A stretch of 64,000 nt of DNA from Rheinheimera sp. (GTDB taxonomy: Bacteria; Pseudomonadota; Gammaproteobacteria; Enterobacterales; Alteromonadaceae): the NCBI RefSeq assembly GCF_030690345.1, contig NZ_JAUYGV010000006.1:1178001-1242000 (forward strand). Reading direction: 5' to 3'. Each line of letters begins with the position of its first letter. Position 1 is the stretch's first letter. Positions 62,306 to 64,000 of the stretch are shown one piece after another. Made by a program: the position numbers and the translations under genes. The notes under the pieces are model-generated. The model had not been told where the DNA came from. It saw only the letters and a program-made list of their open reading frames with translations, and ran no database searches.

Positions 62306-62571
62306 ATCTCACTTTGGTTGTAGCGCTCTACCAGCGCCAGTTTGGCAGTTCTGGGTAGCTGTTTCAGTTGATATTCGGCTTTGGCTGCGCTGCTTTTATC
62401 ACTCAGGCTTTGGCTGTAAACCAGGGTTAATGGCCCTTTGCCGCGTAGCGCCTTAGCACCACCGGCCAGTTCACCGCTATGCTGGCGCAGCCGGCGCTTA
62501 GGATCAGTGCTGATGCCGGTATACAGCATGCCATTGGCGGTTTGTACCATATACAAATACCAGCTGCTCAC
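62302..62571 (-). CDS. GIY-YIG nuclease-family protein (YhbQ-like)
   Basis: An 89-residue protein with [28 protein letters not shown], the GIY-YIG pattern (YLY...YTG), Arg and later [23 protein letters not shown] with the Glu expected at the catalytic metal site. Small stand-alone proteins of this group, YhbQ/UPF0213-like, are widespread; their cellular role is unsettled. It precedes the AEC transporter gene with ATGA overlap and is divergent from rhlE. Confidence 0.88.
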   Translation of the reverse strand: MSSWYLYMVQTANGMLYTGISTDPKRRLRQHSGELAGGAKALRGKGPLTLVYSQSLSDKSSAAKAEYQLKQLPRTAKLALVERYNQSEI

Positions 62572-62647
62572 CGTGCTAACTCCGGAGCCTGCTGTTCTGC
62601 TATACTGCGCGCGTTATTCAGCTGGCTTTGGCAAAACAGGAATTTTA

Positions 62648-63898
62648 ATGTCATTTCAATCTCTCGCCCTGGCGGCGCCTATATTACGTGTGCTGCAAGA
62701 GCAAGGCTATGATTCGGCCACCCCGGTGCAGCTGCAAAGTATACCGGTTATTTTAGCCGGTAAAGATGTGTTAGCCGGTGCGCAAACCGGTACCGGTAAA
62801 ACGGCAGCCTTTACTTTACCGCTGCTGCAGCAGATGCTCAATGCGCCTAAGGTCGTAGCGCCAAATCAGGTGCGGGTGCTGGTGTTAACGCCTACCCGCG
62901 AGCTGGCGCAGCAAGTGTATGACAATGTGCGCAAGTATAGCCAGTACCTGACTACGCGTTCGGCGGTATTTTATGGCGGCGTATCGATTCGGCCGCAATA
63001 TGACGAGGCAGAGCAGGGTTTGGATATCCTGGTAGCCACACCGGGCCGGCTGATTGATCACCTGCATCAGAAAACGGTGGATTTATCTGCGCTGGACGTA
63101 CTGGTGCTGGATGAAGCCGATCGTATGCTGGATATGGGCTTTATTGTTGATATAAAACGCATTATGGCTAAATTGCCGGCGAAGCGGCAAACGCTGCTGT
63201 TCTCTGCTACCTATTCCAATGAAATTAAACAATTGGCAGATGAGCTGTTAAACAGCCCGCAGCTGATTGAAGTAGCGGCAACCAATGCCACTGCCGAGCG
63301 GGTAGAGCAACTGGCTTATCTGGTAGATAAGCACCGTAAGCGCGAATTGCTGTCGCATGTAATTGGTAAAAACAACTGGCCGCAGGTGCTGGTGTTTGTC
63401 CGTACCAAGCATGGCGCTGATCGCCTGGCCAAGCAACTGGCGAAAGACGGTTTAAAAAGCGCGGCTATCCATGGCGATAAAAGCCAGGGTGCCCGTACCA
63501 AAGCATTAGCCGATTTTAAAGCCGGCGCCGTGCGGATTCTGGTTGCCACTGATATTGCCGCCCGCGGTCTGGATATAAACGAGCTGCCCTATGTAGTGAA
63601 TTACGATTTGCCGCAGGTGTCAGAAGACTATGTGCACCGTATCGGCCGCACCGGCCGTGCCGGTAACAGTGGTGTGGCATTAACATTGATCACACCGGAA
63701 GAGATAAAAGCGCTGCAGGACATAGAGCGGCTTATTCAGCAGGTGATTATCGCTAAAGTGCTGCCGGGCTATGAGCACGACCCTACCTTTGTTGCACCGG
63801 AGCAAGCGCAGGCGCGCCATGGTGACGGGCCGAAAAAGCCGGCAAAGAAAGGCATGCTTAAAGCTAAATTGCGCGCTAAGGCTTTAGGTAAGGCATAG
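62648..63898 (+). CDS. rhlE: DEAD-box RNA helicase, RhlE type
   Basis: A 416-residue protein with all DEAD-box motifs in order: Q-motif region ([14 protein letters not shown]), [11 protein letters not shown] (I), PTRELAQQ (Ia), GGVSI, TPGRL (Ib), [13 protein letters not shown] (II), FSATY (III), [25 protein letters not shown] (V) and [10 protein letters not shown] (VI). The short basic C-terminus ([22 protein letters not shown]) fits RhlE-type helicases involved in ribosome assembly and RNA decay. CAGGAA upstream sets the ATG at 62648, well inside the longest open frame. Confidence 0.95.
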   Translation: MSFQSLALAAPILRVLQEQGYDSATPVQLQSIPVILAGKDVLAGAQTGTGKTAAFTLPLLQQMLNAPKVVAPNQVRVLVLTPTRELAQQVYDNVRKYSQYLTTRSAVFYGGVSIRPQYDEAEQGLDILVATPGRLIDHLHQKTVDLSALDVLVLDEADRMLDMGFIVDIKRIMAKLPAKRQTLLFSATYSNEIKQLADELLNSPQLIEVAATNATAERVEQLAYLVDKHRKRELLSHVIGKNNWPQVLVFVRTKHGADRLAKQLAKDGLKSAAIHGDKSQGARTKALADFKAGAVRILVATDIAARGLDINELPYVVNYDLPQVSEDYVHRIGRTGRAGNSGVALTLITPEEIKALQDIERLIQQVIIAKVLPGYEHDPTFVAPEQAQARHGDGPKKPAKKGMLKAKLRAKALGKA

Positions 63899-63917
63899 AA
63901 GAGCAAAGCATAAAACG

Positions 63918-63943
63918 AAGCAGGCCATAGCGTCTGCTTTTTT
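63918..63943 (+). terminator. Possible terminator after rhlE
   Basis: AAGCAG (63918-63923) pairs with CTGCTT (63934-63939) around 10 bases and is followed by T residues. The stem is short, so the call is weak. The last 57 bases of the window are AT-rich with no gene seen. Confidence 0.4.
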
Positions 63944-64000
63944 AGGTGCATTAAATTCTCTGTGTGGACATATATTTATTATTGGTCTATATTGATAATA

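Noticed and set aside
1..64000. CRISPR arrays, rRNA genes, insertion sequences or transposases
   Set aside because: No regularly spaced repeats, no rRNA and no transposase-like reading frame seen on either strand.

Overview
The window comes from a Gammaproteobacterium of moderate GC content. The set recX-alaS-csrA followed by tRNA-Ser(GCT) and two tRNA-Arg(ACG), the Na+-pumping oxaloacetate decarboxylase operon oadGAB, a TonB receptor, the MCE-type pqiABC set and overall codon use suggest a marine or brackish Alteromonadales-like genus such as Rheinheimera, Alishewanella or Arsukibacterium. The genus is an inference from gene content, not a measurement.

Positions 1-18.6 kb hold the distal part of an extracellular contractile injection system (eCIS, of the Afp/PVC/MAC type). 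One tightly overlapping operon encodes, in order: the end of a gp19-like tube protein, a DUF5908 protein, a LysM tube-to-baseplate adaptor, a VgrG/gp5-like spike, a PAAR tip, a gp25-like wedge, a gp6/J-like baseplate protein, a fibre/adhesin-like protein, a gp7-like wedge, a tape-measure-type protein and an AAA+ ATPase. Two less ordinary genes follow: a signal-peptide protein with a degenerate GH18-like region and three C-terminal membrane spans, and a DUF4157 protein with 54-bp tandem repeats and an unrecognised C-terminus. A convergent gene at 17.9-18.6 kb carries a short N-terminal motif known from eCIS-associated proteins and is a candidate cargo. Sheath, cap and remaining tube genes should lie to the left of the window.

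Positions 19-25 kb are accessory: a DUF2167 protein, an NTF2-like protein, an orphan lipoprotein-like gene, a methyltransferase pseudogene, then AT-rich genes around a recognisable integron attC-like site with no integrase (a PD-(D/E)XK-like protein and a zinc-ribbon protein with a HEPN-like Rx4H motif), unusual palindromes, and a protein resembling pentameric ligand-gated ion channels.

Positions 25-64 kb are mostly chromosomal core: methionine synthesis (metA behind a putative MetJ operator, and a methionine synthase split into two coupled genes), a periplasmic binding protein beside a large hybrid sensor kinase, a UPF0114 protein, an S46-peptidase homologue that seems to have lost two of three catalytic residues, recX-alaS-csrA, the tRNAs, a TonB receptor, a glycerophosphodiesterase-like lipoprotein, pqiABC, oadGAB, a mepM-like peptidase, tyrS, acnA, an MscS channel, an SPFH/Arc-type pair behind a clear inverted repeat, an AEC transporter, a GIY-YIG protein and rhlE.
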